From: Marinitoga aeolica | GTDB lineage: Bacteria; Thermotogota; Thermotogae; Petrotogales; Petrotogaceae | Direction: 5' to 3' | NCBI RefSeq assembly: GCF_029910535.1 | Contig: NZ_CP069362.1 | Location: forward strand, 248,001 to 312,000 | DNA length: 64,000 bases | Shown here: positions 45,608-55,574 of the stretch, piece after piece | Numbering within the stretch: the first letter of the stretch is position 1 | How the letters are laid out: every line of letters starts with the position of its first letter | Program-made: the position numbers and the translations under genes | The notes under the pieces: generated by a model | The model's input: only the letters and a program-made list of their open reading frames with translations | What the model was told of the DNA's origin: nothing | The model's database searches: none

Positions 45608-47520
45608 TCGTATTGTAACTTGTATAGATCATAATATATTCCTCTTTTTTGCATCAATTCATTGTGGGTACCTTCTTCTACAACATTACCTTTATGAACT
45701 ACCAATATTCTACTTGCTGTCTTTATCGTAGAAAGTCTATGAGCTATGGATATAATAGTTACTTTTCCTATGAGATTTTCCATGGCTTTTTGTATAAGAT
45801 ATTCTGTTTCAACATCTATATTTGCTGTAGCCTCATCTAATATTATTATTTTAGATCTAAATATTACAGCTCTTGCTAAAGCAATTAATTGTCTTTCACC
45901 AGCAGATAATGTACTCCCTCTTTCCAATATTTTTGTATAATATTTATCTGGAAACTTTTCTATCATTTCATGTGCATGAACCTGCTTTGCTGCCTGAATA
46001 ACTTCCTCTTCAGAAATACTTTCATCAAATATTCTGATATTGTCCAAAATTGTACCGGTAAATAAAAAAACATCCTGTGGAACTACCGCAATTTGCCTCC
46101 TTAATGAATGCAAATCATAATCATTTAAATCTTTTTCATCAATATATATATTTCCTATTTGTGGCTTATATAACCCATTTATTAATTTAATAATAGTTGT
46201 TTTACCTGAGCCTGTTTCACCAACTATTGCTACATTTTCTTTACCAGCTATCTTAAAAGATACATTTTTTAATATATAATTTTCTTTTTCATATGCAAAT
46301 GAAACTTTTTTAAATTCTACACTACCTTTGTTTATATCTTTATATAACCCCTTACCAAAATCTTCTTGTTTTAACTCTTTCAGTCTAAATATTTTTTCAG
46401 CCGAAGCAAATGCATTTTGTAATATATCATATTTTTCCGCTATATCAAATAGTGGTCTAAAAAACATATCTATATAAGAAGTAAATGCTACCAAAATACC
46501 AAAAGATACTACATTCTGTTTAAATAATTTTGCACCAAACCAGAATAATAATGAAAGTGTTATATAATACATCACATTCATTAATGGCCTGAATAACCCA
46601 TTTAATATTATTTGTTGAATTCTTGATCTATATAATTTATAACTTAAATCATAAAATTCTTTTCTTTTTCTATCTTCTTGATTAAAAGCCTTCGTTACAT
46701 TTGCTCCAGCTATATTCTCTGCCAAAAATGAATTTGTTGCTGAAATTCTTGTTCTGGTTCTTGCATATATTTTTCTATCTATAACTCCAAAAACCCATGT
46801 TGATAAAACAATAATTGGAAACATTACTATAACATATGTTGTAAGTTTAAAATTCATATTAAACATAACTATTATTACACCGATTATTATAGCAACATCT
46901 TTTGTTAAACTTGTTAAAACATCTGTAAAAAATTGAGAAAGATTTTGAGTGTCGTTTACTGTTCTTGTAGTAATTTTACCCGTTGGATTTTTAGTAAAAA
47001 AATCCAACGGTACTGCCAGAATATGCGTATATAATTCATTTCTTATATCATAAATAACTTTTTGCCCCATTAAATTAGAAAATATAACCTGTCCATAATT
47101 AAACATTAATTGACTCAAAAACAATAATACAACAAGAATAGAATATTTAGCAATATCATTTAATGATTTTTCTTTTATATGTTTTACATATTCAGATTCT
47201 ACAGATATTTTTTTGTTTTCTTTAGTCATATAATATTTACCATCAATATGCTTTAATACATAGTCTCCTGTAGGAGAAGGAATAAATTTATTATTTTCCA
47301 TCTTGAATTTATATGTTGAATTAATGACATTATCTATCACATATCTCATCACTGAAGGAATTGTTAAATCTATTGCTGTTGATAAAAACAAAAATAAAAA
47401 AGAAAAGATCAGAATAATATAATATTTTTTCATATATTTCCAGAGCATGGAAAATATTTTTATATTAGAAATGCTTCTTTGTTTTTCTTCTTTCAATATA
47501 TCAGTATGGGCAGTTCTCAT
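45598..47520 (-). CDS. Heterodimeric ABC exporter, subunit with canonical ATPase motifs
   Basis: A 640-residue half-transporter with six membrane segments and an ATPase domain: Walker A VGETGSGKTT, Q-loop VVPQD, signature LSAGERQLIALARA and Walker B IIILDEATANID with the catalytic Glu. It corresponds to TM288 of Thermotoga maritima and pairs with the product of the gene at 47522. A loop of about 75 residues (about 55-130, with GDYVLKHIDGKYYMTKENKK) is inserted between the first two membrane segments and should face the periplasm. It probably exports lipids or drugs. Confidence 0.92.
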   Translation of the reverse strand: MRTAHTDILKEEKQRSISNIKIFSMLWKYMKKYYIILIFSFLFLFLSTAIDLTIPSVMRYVIDNVINSTYKFKMENNKFIPSPTGDYVLKHIDGKYYMTKENKKISVESEYVKHIKEKSLNDIAKYSILVVLLFLSQLMFNYGQVIFSNLMGQKVIYDIRNELYTHILAVPLDFFTKNPTGKITTRTVNDTQNLSQFFTDVLTSLTKDVAIIIGVIIVMFNMNFKLTTYVIVMFPIIVLSTWVFGVIDRKIYARTRTRISATNSFLAENIAGANVTKAFNQEDRKRKEFYDLSYKLYRSRIQQIILNGLFRPLMNVMYYITLSLLFWFGAKLFKQNVVSFGILVAFTSYIDMFFRPLFDIAEKYDILQNAFASAEKIFRLKELKQEDFGKGLYKDINKGSVEFKKVSFAYEKENYILKNVSFKIAGKENVAIVGETGSGKTTIIKLINGLYKPQIGNIYIDEKDLNDYDLHSLRRQIAVVPQDVFLFTGTILDNIRIFDESISEEEVIQAAKQVHAHEMIEKFPDKYYTKILERGSTLSAGERQLIALARAVIFRSKIIILDEATANIDVETEYLIQKAMENLIGKVTIISIAHRLSTIKTASRILVVHKGNVVEEGTHNELMQKRGIYYDLYKLQYETQ

Positions 47521-47521
47521 A

Positions 47522-49258
47522 CTATTCCTCCTCTAACTTTTCTTCTATCAACTGTTTCATGTACATTCCATAATACACTCCCTCTAATGCTAATAACTCA
47601 CTATGATTACCCTGTTCAACTATTTTCCCATTATCAAATACATATATTTTATCTGCATTCCTTACTGCCTTTAATCTATGAGAAATAACAATCATCGTTT
47701 TGTTAATAACATTATTTCTTAAATTATTTATTATTGCTTCTTCAGTTTCTGTATCAACAGCCGATAAACAATCATCAAGTATAATAAACGATGCATCTTT
47801 AGCTAATGCTCTAGCTATAGAAACTCTTTGTTTTTGACCACCCGATAATGTAACTCCACGCTCTCCTACCAATGTTTTATATTTTTCTGGTAATTCAAGT
47901 ATATCTTCATGAACATTAGCAATTTTTGCAAATTCTGGAGCTTCTTTAACTCTTTCTGGATGGGCAAAACTAATATTATCTTCAATCGGCATTGAAAATA
48001 AAAATGATTCCTGAGGTACGTAAGATATATTATCTCTAATAAATTTAGAATGTAATTTATTTATATCTTTTCCATCAATAAAAATAGAATTATTTTCCAC
48101 AGGATAAAATTTTAATAATAATTTTGGTAGTGTTGATTTTCCAGAACCAATTTTCCCTACAAACGCCACCATTTCTCCTGGTTTTATTTCCATATTAATA
48201 TCCTGCAATGCATATTTTTCTGAATTCGGGTATTTGAATTTTAAATTTTTAATTTTTATATGACCTTTAAATTCTTTATTTTCATTTTTTAATTCCGGCT
48301 CAGGAACGCTTGATTGAGAATCCATTATTTCCATAAGTCTTTGATATGAAGCTTTACCTCTTTGAATAACATTTACAACCCATCCAACTGCCATCATTGG
48401 CCAAACCAACATTCCTATATATGAGTAAAACATTACTAATTGTCCAAAGGTAATTTCTTCGTTTATAACCATTTTACCTCCAAAATATATTGCTAAAACA
48501 CCTGACATAGATGCAAAAAATTGTATCAAAGGAAACATCAATCCCCATGTTTTTATTAATTTCATCTGGGCATCGTAATATTTTTGAGAACGATCGTTAA
48601 ATCTTTTTTGCATCGTCTTTTCAAGAGAAAAAACCTTTACAACATGTATTCCAGCATAACTTTCTTCAGTGTGATCGGATAAATCTGAAATTGTCTTTTG
48701 TAAATTTTTGAACAATCTTCTAATTAATTTACCGAAAAATAAGGTTATTATTCCTATAACAGGTAATGGAATCAATGATAAAAAAGTTAATTTTGGATTA
48801 ACAAATTTCACCATAGCAACAACAGTAATTGTAGACATAAAAATTGTATCTATCATCATTACAATAGATGGTCCCATTGCCATTCTTACAGAATTCAGAT
48901 CTTCAGTAAACCTGGTCATTAAATCGCCTGTTCTCCATTTATCATAAAAATCATATGATTGATCTAAAATATGGGAAAATATTTTATTTGCCGTCTTAAA
49001 TTCAAATAATCTCGCCGTACCAAAAATAAAAAAACGCCATATAAATCTACCTATCATTATAGAAAAGGCTATAATTAAAATTGAAAATATAGAGGTTTTT
49101 ATTACATCAAAGTTTTCAACCAATTTTAAATCATCCATTATATTTCCAATTTTTTTGGGTATAAATATTTGAAAATAATCAATCATTAAAAGAAAAATTA
49201 TACCTATTAAATATCTCCACCAATTTTTTTTAAAAAATTCTTTAATAATAGTTAGCAC
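47522..49258 (-). CDS. Heterodimeric ABC exporter, degenerate-site subunit
   Basis: A 578-residue half-transporter with six membrane segments, Walker A VGKIGSGKST, signature LSGGQKQRVSIARAL and Walker B IILDDCLSAVD. The catalytic Glu after Walker B is Asp, as in TM287, so one of the two ATP sites of the heterodimer cannot hydrolyse efficiently. Length matches TM287. The gene begins just before a divergent metallo-beta-lactamase gene and is one base from its partner gene. Confidence 0.93.
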   Translation of the reverse strand: MLTIIKEFFKKNWWRYLIGIIFLLMIDYFQIFIPKKIGNIMDDLKLVENFDVIKTSIFSILIIAFSIMIGRFIWRFFIFGTARLFEFKTANKIFSHILDQSYDFYDKWRTGDLMTRFTEDLNSVRMAMGPSIVMMIDTIFMSTITVVAMVKFVNPKLTFLSLIPLPVIGIITLFFGKLIRRLFKNLQKTISDLSDHTEESYAGIHVVKVFSLEKTMQKRFNDRSQKYYDAQMKLIKTWGLMFPLIQFFASMSGVLAIYFGGKMVINEEITFGQLVMFYSYIGMLVWPMMAVGWVVNVIQRGKASYQRLMEIMDSQSSVPEPELKNENKEFKGHIKIKNLKFKYPNSEKYALQDINMEIKPGEMVAFVGKIGSGKSTLPKLLLKFYPVENNSIFIDGKDINKLHSKFIRDNISYVPQESFLFSMPIEDNISFAHPERVKEAPEFAKIANVHEDILELPEKYKTLVGERGVTLSGGQKQRVSIARALAKDASFIILDDCLSAVDTETEEAIINNLRNNVINKTMIVISHRLKAVRNADKIYVFDNGKIVEQGNHSELLALEGVYYGMYMKQLIEEKLEEE

Positions 49259-49361
49259 CCCCCATTTTCGTTTGTATTACAAACTATTTTAACACTTTTA
49301 AGGAAAAAAATCAATATATAAAGAATTATTAAATGAAATAACTTTAAGGAGGAATAATTCA

Positions 49362-50099
49362 ATGCTAGAAGTAATTGATAATAAAGTTTTGGTATTCTGG
49401 TTTGAAAATTTTGCAAGTAATATTACAGCAGTGGAATTAAGTGAAGAAGTAATTTTAATTGATTCTTCATTATATCCAGAAAAACTTAATAAGATTATAG
49501 ACTTAGTTCAATTAAGGACAAAAAAACCTGTAAAAAAAGTTTTTTTAACACACCATCATCCAGACCATTCATTTGGAGCTATTTTTCAGGGAAATCTCGA
49601 AATAATTTTATCAGAAAAAACTCTTATAAAATTATTCGATTATAATGATAATCTTTTAAAAAAAATATCTAAAGAGTCAGAATATGAATTTTCAGACATT
49701 CAAAAAAAATTATCCAGATGTAAGTTTAATGTTTTTAGAAATGATAATTTAAATACATCTTCAAAAACTGTTATTAGTGGTATATCATTAGGAGGTCATA
49801 CAGAAGATTCTACAATTTATAAAATATATCCAGAAAATATTTTAGTAGCAGGAGATCTTATTGTTTCAGGTGTTCATTCTGAATTAAATCAGGCAAATAT
49901 CGATAATTGGATAAAAATACTGGAAGAATTAAAAAAACAAAATATAAAAATAATAATACCAGGTCATGGAAAACCCGGCAACATTCAATTAATCAATAAT
50001 CAGATAAATTATCTAAAAACATTTAAAAAAGAAGGTAAAGAATCTCTGCTAAAAAAATTCAATAAATATAAATATCCAGAGTTACTTTTGAATTTCTAA
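49362..50099 (+). CDS. Metallo-beta-lactamase-fold hydrolase
   Basis: The 245-residue protein has the zinc motif FLTHHHPDHSFGA (HxHxDH), a further ligand group SLGGHTEDST, the bridging Asp in VAGDLIVSGVHSE and a last His in IPGHGKPG. It should be a thiolester or phosphoester hydrolase of the MBL superfamily; the substrate is unknown. It has no signal peptide. It starts with AAGGAGG before the ATG and its 3' end overlaps the end of the convergent LolA-like gene by 18 bp. Confidence 0.9.
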   Translation: MLEVIDNKVLVFWFENFASNITAVELSEEVILIDSSLYPEKLNKIIDLVQLRTKKPVKKVFLTHHHPDHSFGAIFQGNLEIILSEKTLIKLFDYNDNLLKKISKESEYEFSDIQKKLSRCKFNVFRNDNLNTSSKTVISGISLGGHTEDSTIYKIYPENILVAGDLIVSGVHSELNQANIDNWIKILEELKKQNIKIIIPGHGKPGNIQLINNQINYLKTFKKEGKESLLKKFNKYKYPELLLNF

Positions 50100-50714
50100 T
50101 AATTTCTTTTTTATAAAATTCGTATTATAAGGAATAACATTAATTTTTACTTTAACTCTTTTCTTATTATTTGAATTATAAAATTCGATTTCATCTAAAA
50201 AATAATTATTCTTTTCTTCTTTTAAATATATTTTCATTTGAGTATAATCAACCCTTAGAAATTTTAAAGCATTTTTCGATTTGGGATAAAAATAAAATAT
50301 TTTACGCTCTTTGCTTTTCATTTCTTTCACAAAAAATTTATCCGAAGAATACGTTACAGATAATATTCTTATGAAATTTCTAAATATTTCCAGATTATTT
50401 TTTATACCATTGTATTTATCAACCTCTTCTTTAAAATCTGTAAAAAATTCATCGTTATGCAAATCATAGTAGTAATCTATACCGGATAAAATTTTAGGTT
50501 CATTTATTCTAAAATAAAAGTATTTAAAATTATCTACATACATATCCATTAAAACAGAGGTGGGAGTTGCATCCACCTCAAATTTTATATTTAATTCAAT
50601 TTTAAACTCTCCAAGTTTTGAATATCTTGAAAATAAATTATTTAAATCATTAGAAAATATTATATTTGCTAATAATAAAAATATTATTATTATACTTATT
50701 TTTTTCTTTATCAT
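50082..50714 (-). CDS. Exported LolA-like protein
   Basis: The 210-residue protein has a signal peptide ([21 protein letters not shown]) followed by beta strands resembling the outer-membrane lipoprotein carrier family ([25 protein letters not shown], and [20 protein letters not shown]). It may carry lipid-anchored proteins across the periplasm. It is the last gene of the flagellar operon, overlapping fliY by 4 bp. The match is by pattern only. Confidence 0.6.
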   Translation of the reverse strand: MIKKKISIIIIFLLLANIIFSNDLNNLFSRYSKLGEFKIELNIKFEVDATPTSVLMDMYVDNFKYFYFRINEPKILSGIDYYYDLHNDEFFTDFKEEVDKYNGIKNNLEIFRNFIRILSVTYSSDKFFVKEMKSKERKIFYFYPKSKNALKFLRVDYTQMKIYLKEEKNNYFLDEIEFYNSNNKKRVKVKINVIPYNTNFIKKKLLEIQK

Positions 50715-52051
50715 TTTAATGCTCTCAACCTTTCTTCCAAAGAAACTATTTCTGTTATTCTAACTCCAAAGTTTTCATCTATAACTACTACTTCTCCACG
50801 CGCTATTAATCTACCATTTACATAAATATCAACAGGTTCACCAGCTAATTTATCCAATTGAATCATTGATCCCTGATGAAAATTCAATATATCCCTTAAT
50901 GAATATTTTCTTCTACCTAATTCAACTGATACATTTAAAGGAACATCAAATAAAAGTTGTAATTTTTCAAGGTCTACGTTTTCAGTAGGTTCCATTGGTT
51001 GACCAGATATATTTCCAAAAGTTTTGGGTTGTACATTCACCTGTTGCTCCGGGGGAATATACCCCATCGGTTGTTGTACTGGCATTTGTTGCGGATACCC
51101 CATCGGTTGCTGCATTGGCATTTGTTGCGGATACCCCATCGGTTGCTGCATTGGCATTTGTTGCGGATACCCCATCGGTTGCTGCATTGGCATTTGTTGC
51201 GGATACCCCATCGGTTGCTGCATTGGCATTTGTTGCGGATACCCCATCGGTTGCTGCATTGGCATTTGTTGAGCAGGTTGTTGTTGTTGTGGTTGTGGTT
51301 GTGGTTGAGCTTGCGATGGTTTTTGCTGGATATCAACATTTTGCGCTGCTAATACTTTATCTTTTATATCATTAGCTATATCAATAGGAACAAATTGCCA
51401 CATTTCTCCTTCTTCTAAACCCTGAATTTTCAATTTAAATTTTATTCCTATTATTGTCTCAGCTGCCCCTTCTAACTCAGGTGGAAAAGACACACTAGGA
51501 TCATTAAAATCAAGTACTTCTACCTGTGGAGGTGTAATATCAACTTTAGCATTTAAAAATTCTGATAAAGAGGTTGCCGCAGCTCCCATCATTTGATTAA
51601 TAGCTTCAGCCAATGCACTTATTGATATTTCATCGAATGTTTCTGGAACATTTTCCCCTGTTCCACCCATCATAAGATCAGCTATTACAGAAGATATATT
51701 TGCAGGAAAAAGGAAAAAGTTTGTTCCTTTTAATCCATCTTTATAATTAATCGATATTATTAAATATTTTCCAGAAAATTGATTTTTGATTTCTGATTTT
51801 AATAATGTAATAGGTGTTGGACTGGAAATATCAACCTTTCTTTTTAATAATGTTGATAATGTAGTTGCACCAGCACCCATAGCTATATTTCCAACTTCTC
51901 CTACCAGATCTAATATTATTGAGTCTACATTCTTCTGCGAAGAACTATTTTGTGAAGAAGATGGCTCAGCTTTTTTCTGTGATGTTTCGTCTTGATTTAA
52001 ACCTTGCAATAATGCATCTAATTCTTCCTGAGATAAAAATTCATCTGACAT
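50711..52051 (-). CDS. fliY: Flagellar motor switch phosphatase FliY
   Basis: A 446-residue FliY. It starts with the short FliM-like motif [18 protein letters not shown], then a CheC-type domain with two phosphatase centres ([19 protein letters not shown], and [18 protein letters not shown], each with Glu and Asn), a Pro/Gln-rich linker with six copies of a 12-residue repeat, and a C-terminal FliN domain ([22 protein letters not shown]). It takes the place of FliN in the switch complex and dephosphorylates CheY-P. The frame extends to 52066, but GGAGGTGTATTAC precedes the ATG at 52051. Confidence 0.96.
   Translation of the reverse strand: MSDEFLSQEELDALLQGLNQDETSQKKAEPSSSQNSSSQKNVDSIILDLVGEVGNIAMGAGATTLSTLLKRKVDISSPTPITLLKSEIKNQFSGKYLIISINYKDGLKGTNFFLFPANISSVIADLMMGGTGENVPETFDEISISALAEAINQMMGAAATSLSEFLNAKVDITPPQVEVLDFNDPSVSFPPELEGAAETIIGIKFKLKIQGLEEGEMWQFVPIDIANDIKDKVLAAQNVDIQQKPSQAQPQPQPQQQQPAQQMPMQQPMGYPQQMPMQQPMGYPQQMPMQQPMGYPQQMPMQQPMGYPQQMPMQQPMGYPQQMPVQQPMGYIPPEQQVNVQPKTFGNISGQPMEPTENVDLEKLQLLFDVPLNVSVELGRRKYSLRDILNFHQGSMIQLDKLAGEPVDIYVNGRLIARGEVVVIDENFGVRITEIVSLEERLRALK
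51061..51276 (-). repeat. 36-bp tandem repeat, six copies, inside fliY
   Basis: Six units of 36 bp encode [12 protein letters not shown]-like repeats in the linker of FliY. Inner copies are almost identical, and the two outer ones differ by a few bases. The period is a multiple of three, so copy-number changes keep the frame. Confidence 0.95.
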
Positions 52052-52103
52052 GTAATACACCTCCACTACGGATTAGAGCATACTAATCCTATTACACTAG
52101 TTA

Positions 52104-53132
52104 CTATTGAAGACTTTTTAAATATCTTTCAACTAAAACTTTTTCAAGTAATTCCGGATCTTCTTTCTCAATGTTTATTGCATAATGTCCTTTATAAATT
52201 CCTGGAGTTCCCTTAAAAATCGGAGCATCTTGAACTGTTACACTAATAGGTTCATCGTTAAATGAATTCAATCTAATCACATCACCAATATCAATATTAA
52301 GAAAATCACTTAATTGTATAGTTGTTTCTCCTAAAATTGCTTTTACTTCAGCTTTTGTCATTAGTACTGAATTTTTCAATTTTTCAATCTGTTTTTGTGT
52401 TGTTTTTCTATCTGGAGACCATAATCTTGTTGTTAGTTTTTCATTAATCGGCTCTAATAAAGAAGATGGCCAACAAACATTTATAAATCCCTGTATATCT
52501 TTGAAATTAATAGACAATGTAATTAATACTGTCATTTCATTCGGTGCTGCTATCTGAACAAATTGTGGATTAAATTCTGTTTTCTCTAATATAGTATCAA
52601 ACGGAACAATTGTAGCCCAGGCTTTGCTTAACGCCTTAATCAGGGATAAACCTTCTTTTCTTAAAATAGCAAGTTCCAATTCTGTAGGTGTTCTTAATGT
52701 TTCAAGTGGAATTCCAGGTCCTCCCAATAATTTATCGACCAAAACATATCCTATATCCAATCCCATCTGAAATACGGCACTACCAGGTAATATATCTGTG
52801 GAAAATACAGATATAAAAGTCGGACTTGTCAAAGATTGTTGAAATTCACTAAAAGTTATCTGATCAACACTTGCAAAAGTTACATTTACATATGATCTAG
52901 CACGCGAAGATAAATATGTAGAAACGTCTCGAGCGTAATTTTCATGTATAAGTTGTAAAGTTCTCAATTGTTCTTTAGAGAACTTCATAGGCCTTCGGAA
53001 ATTATATTCCCGAACATTAGCCATTATATCTTCTTCTTCATTAACATTGGAAACTGCTAATGAACCAGCCTCCATAGCATGCAATAACGCATCTATTTCT
53101 TCCTGAGATAAAGTTTCATTATCTGGAGGCAT
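52104..53132 (-). CDS. fliM: Flagellar motor switch protein FliM
   Basis: A 342-residue FliM with the CheY-binding N-terminal motif LSQEEIDALLHAM, the middle domain (YNFRRPMKFSKEQLRTLQLIHENYARD), and the C-terminal SpoA-like domain. It forms the C ring and switches rotation direction on binding CheY-P. It sits between fliL and fliY. Confidence 0.97.
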   Translation of the reverse strand: MPPDNETLSQEEIDALLHAMEAGSLAVSNVNEEEDIMANVREYNFRRPMKFSKEQLRTLQLIHENYARDVSTYLSSRARSYVNVTFASVDQITFSEFQQSLTSPTFISVFSTDILPGSAVFQMGLDIGYVLVDKLLGGPGIPLETLRTPTELELAILRKEGLSLIKALSKAWATIVPFDTILEKTEFNPQFVQIAAPNEMTVLITLSINFKDIQGFINVCWPSSLLEPINEKLTTRLWSPDRKTTQKQIEKLKNSVLMTKAEVKAILGETTIQLSDFLNIDIGDVIRLNSFNDEPISVTVQDAPIFKGTPGIYKGHYAINIEKEDPELLEKVLVERYLKSLQ

Positions 53133-53146
53133 ATTTTCACCACCTT

Positions 53147-53686
53147 TTAATAAGCTGACGTGATTACTACTATATCTATTATAACCTGAATTACTCCAAA
53201 TTTTTCTTTTTCGCCAACAAAACCTGTTATTTCATTAACCGCGTTTTTTATCTGGTTTTTTAATATTTCTCTACCTTCAACTGTTGTTAAATCTTCACGC
53301 GTTTTAGTTATAAATATTAAACCTATTGCTTCTAATATTTCAACATTATATTGCGCAATAGCTGCTCTACATTCATCGCTACCTACTTTTAATTGTAAAG
53401 CGTTAACAATTGCTATTTCATTTCCACCTTTAAGCATGAATTGCCTTTGATGGCCCTCTCTAATAACTTCTGCTAAACCAATCTGAGGAGTTTTTTGAAC
53501 TCCTTGTGCTTGCTGTTGTGCTTGTTGTTGAGCTTGTTGAACTATATTTTTACCAAGAATATTTATTAGAAAAAATGCTCCTCCTACAGATAATACAACG
53601 GAAACCACTACAGCTATTAATAATAACAATATAATATTCGGACCTTTCTTTTCCTCTTTTTCTTCCTGAATTTCCTCTTCAGCCAT
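53147..53686 (-). CDS. fliL: Flagellar basal body protein FliL
   Basis: A 179-residue protein with one membrane segment (ILLLLIAVVVSVVLSVGGAFFLI), a Gln-rich linker, and the FliL domain ending in VIQVIIDIVV. FliL supports the stator units around the motor. It lies 15 bp after motB and 14 bp before fliM. Confidence 0.92.
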   Translation of the reverse strand: MAEEEIQEEKEEKKGPNIILLLLIAVVVSVVLSVGGAFFLINILGKNIVQQAQQQAQQQAQGVQKTPQIGLAEVIREGHQRQFMLKGGNEIAIVNALQLKVGSDECRAAIAQYNVEILEAIGLIFITKTREDLTTVEGREILKNQIKNAVNEITGFVGEKEKFGVIQVIIDIVVITSAY

Positions 53687-53701
53687 TGATATTCCACCTC
53701 G

Positions 53702-54583
53702 CTATCTCAAACGCTGTCTTAATATAAGTAAATCTATTCTTCTATATTTTCTTCTTAGAGTTTCCAAATCTTTTTTATACTTCTCATCTAAATTTTTCTC
53801 TTTTAATTTCATATCTGCAATATTTATTTTCCCCTGTTCAAAATCTTCTTTTAATTTTAATTTCTGAGCTTCAATATTTGATTTTAAATTTAGTATGTCT
53901 TTTTTTATTTCTTTGTCTCCAACAGCTATAGGATAAAATCGCTCTGAATTATAATAATACTCAGGATCAAATTTTCCTTCTTTTACCTCAGCCAATCTTT
54001 CTAATGTCCTTTTTTGTTTCATTTCATCTGCATAAAATCTTGCAACACTTGCCGCTCTTGCGGCTCCTAAATGCCAATTCGAAGGGTATACTGATGTATC
54101 TGTCGGAGGTCTATCATCAGTAAAACCATATATTTCTATCGCATTGTTTGAATGCTCTATAAGAATTATACCTAATTTATATAACAATTCTTTTGCATCC
54201 GCTGTTAATCTAGCACTACCTGGTTCGAAGAAAGCCATGTCTTGCATTTTTATAATAGTCCCTTTATCGTTTTCCTCAATTGTTATTCTCCCTTTATATT
54301 TTGGATTATCCTGAAGTCTAAAAAGTTCAACTCTTATCCCTGGATTAGAAGTAATCAAACTTTCTTCTGACAGACTTCTTCCACCAGTTAATACGCTGGG
54401 TGGAGTTCCACTAAATGGACTTCTAAAACTTACAGCTGCCTGCTGGAATTTACCAGGCGATATAGATGACATTGAAAATAACATAACAAAAAATGTCATT
54501 AATAATGAATTTAAATCACTAAATGTTGCCAGCCATGCTGCTGGTGGTGGTGGCCCTTCATCTTTTTTACATTTATTAGCCAT
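53702..54583 (-). CDS. motB: Flagellar stator protein MotB
   Basis: The 293-residue protein has one N-terminal membrane segment with the proton-channel Asp (ATFSDLNSLLMTFFVML, D23) and an OmpA-like peptidoglycan-binding domain with EIYGFTDDRPP and NWHLGAARAASVARF. A charged coiled-coil insertion (about 205-280) lies inside the OmpA domain or at its end. It anchors the stator to the cell wall. It lies 5 bp downstream of motA. Confidence 0.95.
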   Translation of the reverse strand: MANKCKKDEGPPPPAAWLATFSDLNSLLMTFFVMLFSMSSISPGKFQQAAVSFRSPFSGTPPSVLTGGRSLSEESLITSNPGIRVELFRLQDNPKYKGRITIEENDKGTIIKMQDMAFFEPGSARLTADAKELLYKLGIILIEHSNNAIEIYGFTDDRPPTDTSVYPSNWHLGAARAASVARFYADEMKQKRTLERLAEVKEGKFDPEYYYNSERFYPIAVGDKEIKKDILNLKSNIEAQKLKLKEDFEQGKINIADMKLKEKNLDEKYKKDLETLRRKYRRIDLLILRQRLR

Positions 54584-54588
54584 TTAAA

Positions 54589-55359
54589 TCACCCTTCTTT
54601 TTCTGATTCATATTTCTTTTTATCCTCAATACTTAAAAAGGCTTTTAATTTTTCCTCCATTAATCTTGGGTTTTCACCCGATACAATCGACAGTATTCCT
54701 TCTGTTATCATTCGCAACATATTTACTTGTGCTTTTGTCCTTCTACCTATTTTCTCGGCGATTGGCAATGCAAAAATATTTGCAACCAAAGCTCCATATA
54801 ATGTAGTAATAAGAGCTATAGCCATTTTAGGCCCTATCGTTGTAGGATCATTTAATGTTTTTAACATAAGAACTAATCCAATTAATGTTCCTATCATACC
54901 AAATGCTGGAGCCAATGATCCCCAGGTATTCAATACTCCTGACCATTTCCCTTCTTCTTCTTCGAATAATTCCATTTTTATTTCAAGTATTTTTCTTATT
55001 TCTTCGGGATCTGTTCCATCTACTGCTGCTCTTAATCCGTCTTTCATAAATTCATTATCTAAATTTTCCAAATCTGCTTCTAAAGATATCAACCCTTCTC
55101 TACGTGCTTTTTCTGCAAATGAATATAATGTTTTTAATGTTTCCACTGTATCTATTGTTGGCTGTTTAATTCCTTTTATTATAGCCTGAAAAAACTTAAA
55201 GGATACTTCTTTCGGATTTGCTATAAGCATACCTCCAATTGAACCAACAACTGTTATAAAAAACGAAGGCATATCAATTAATGAACCAAAATCCGAAATT
55301 GCCCCTAATACTATAGCCGCCATTGCAAGGCCAAGTCCCGCTAATGTTGATATATCCAT
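54589..55359 (-). CDS. motA: Flagellar stator protein MotA
   Basis: A 256-residue protein with four membrane segments and the MotA signature GTLIGLVLMLKTL... followed by MAIALITTLYGALVANIFALPIAEKI. It forms the ion channel with MotB. The cytoplasmic loop with charged residues for contact with FliG is present (residues 85-135). It is directly behind flbD. Confidence 0.96.
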   Translation of the reverse strand: MDISTLAGLGLAMAAIVLGAISDFGSLIDMPSFFITVVGSIGGMLIANPKEVSFKFFQAIIKGIKQPTIDTVETLKTLYSFAEKARREGLISLEADLENLDNEFMKDGLRAAVDGTDPEEIRKILEIKMELFEEEEGKWSGVLNTWGSLAPAFGMIGTLIGLVLMLKTLNDPTTIGPKMAIALITTLYGALVANIFALPIAEKIGRRTKAQVNMLRMITEGILSIVSGENPRLMEEKLKAFLSIEDKKKYESEKEG

Positions 55360-55563
55360 CTAATCACCTCTTTTAAAACCAAGAGAAAATATTTTACTTT
55401 TAAATTCTATTATTCTCTGAATAATTTCTTCAACAGATTCTTTTACAACATATATGTGTCCATTATTTAAAATAATTGTTGTATCGGGTCTTTCTTCCAT
55501 TTTCTCAATCATATCTGGATTTATAAAAAATTCTTTACCTCCTAAATTTGTTACTCTAATCAT
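55360..55563 (-). CDS. flbD: FlbD family flagellar protein
   Basis: A 67-residue protein that begins MIRVTNLGGKEFFINPDMIEKME, the FlbD/SwrD signature, and has TIILNNGHIYVVKESVEEII. In Bacillus SwrD raises stator power. It lies next to motA and follows flgE by 11 bp, the usual order in many Thermotogota and Firmicutes. Confidence 0.94.
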   Translation of the reverse strand: MIRVTNLGGKEFFINPDMIEKMEERPDTTIILNNGHIYVVKESVEEIIQRIIEFKSKIFSLGFKRGD

Positions 55564-55574
55564 TTAAATCACCA

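Noticed and set aside
51024-51375. Several overlapping open frames on both strands in the fliY repeat
   Set aside because: The 36-bp period is a multiple of three, so all frames stay open; only the FliY frame has domains on both sides.
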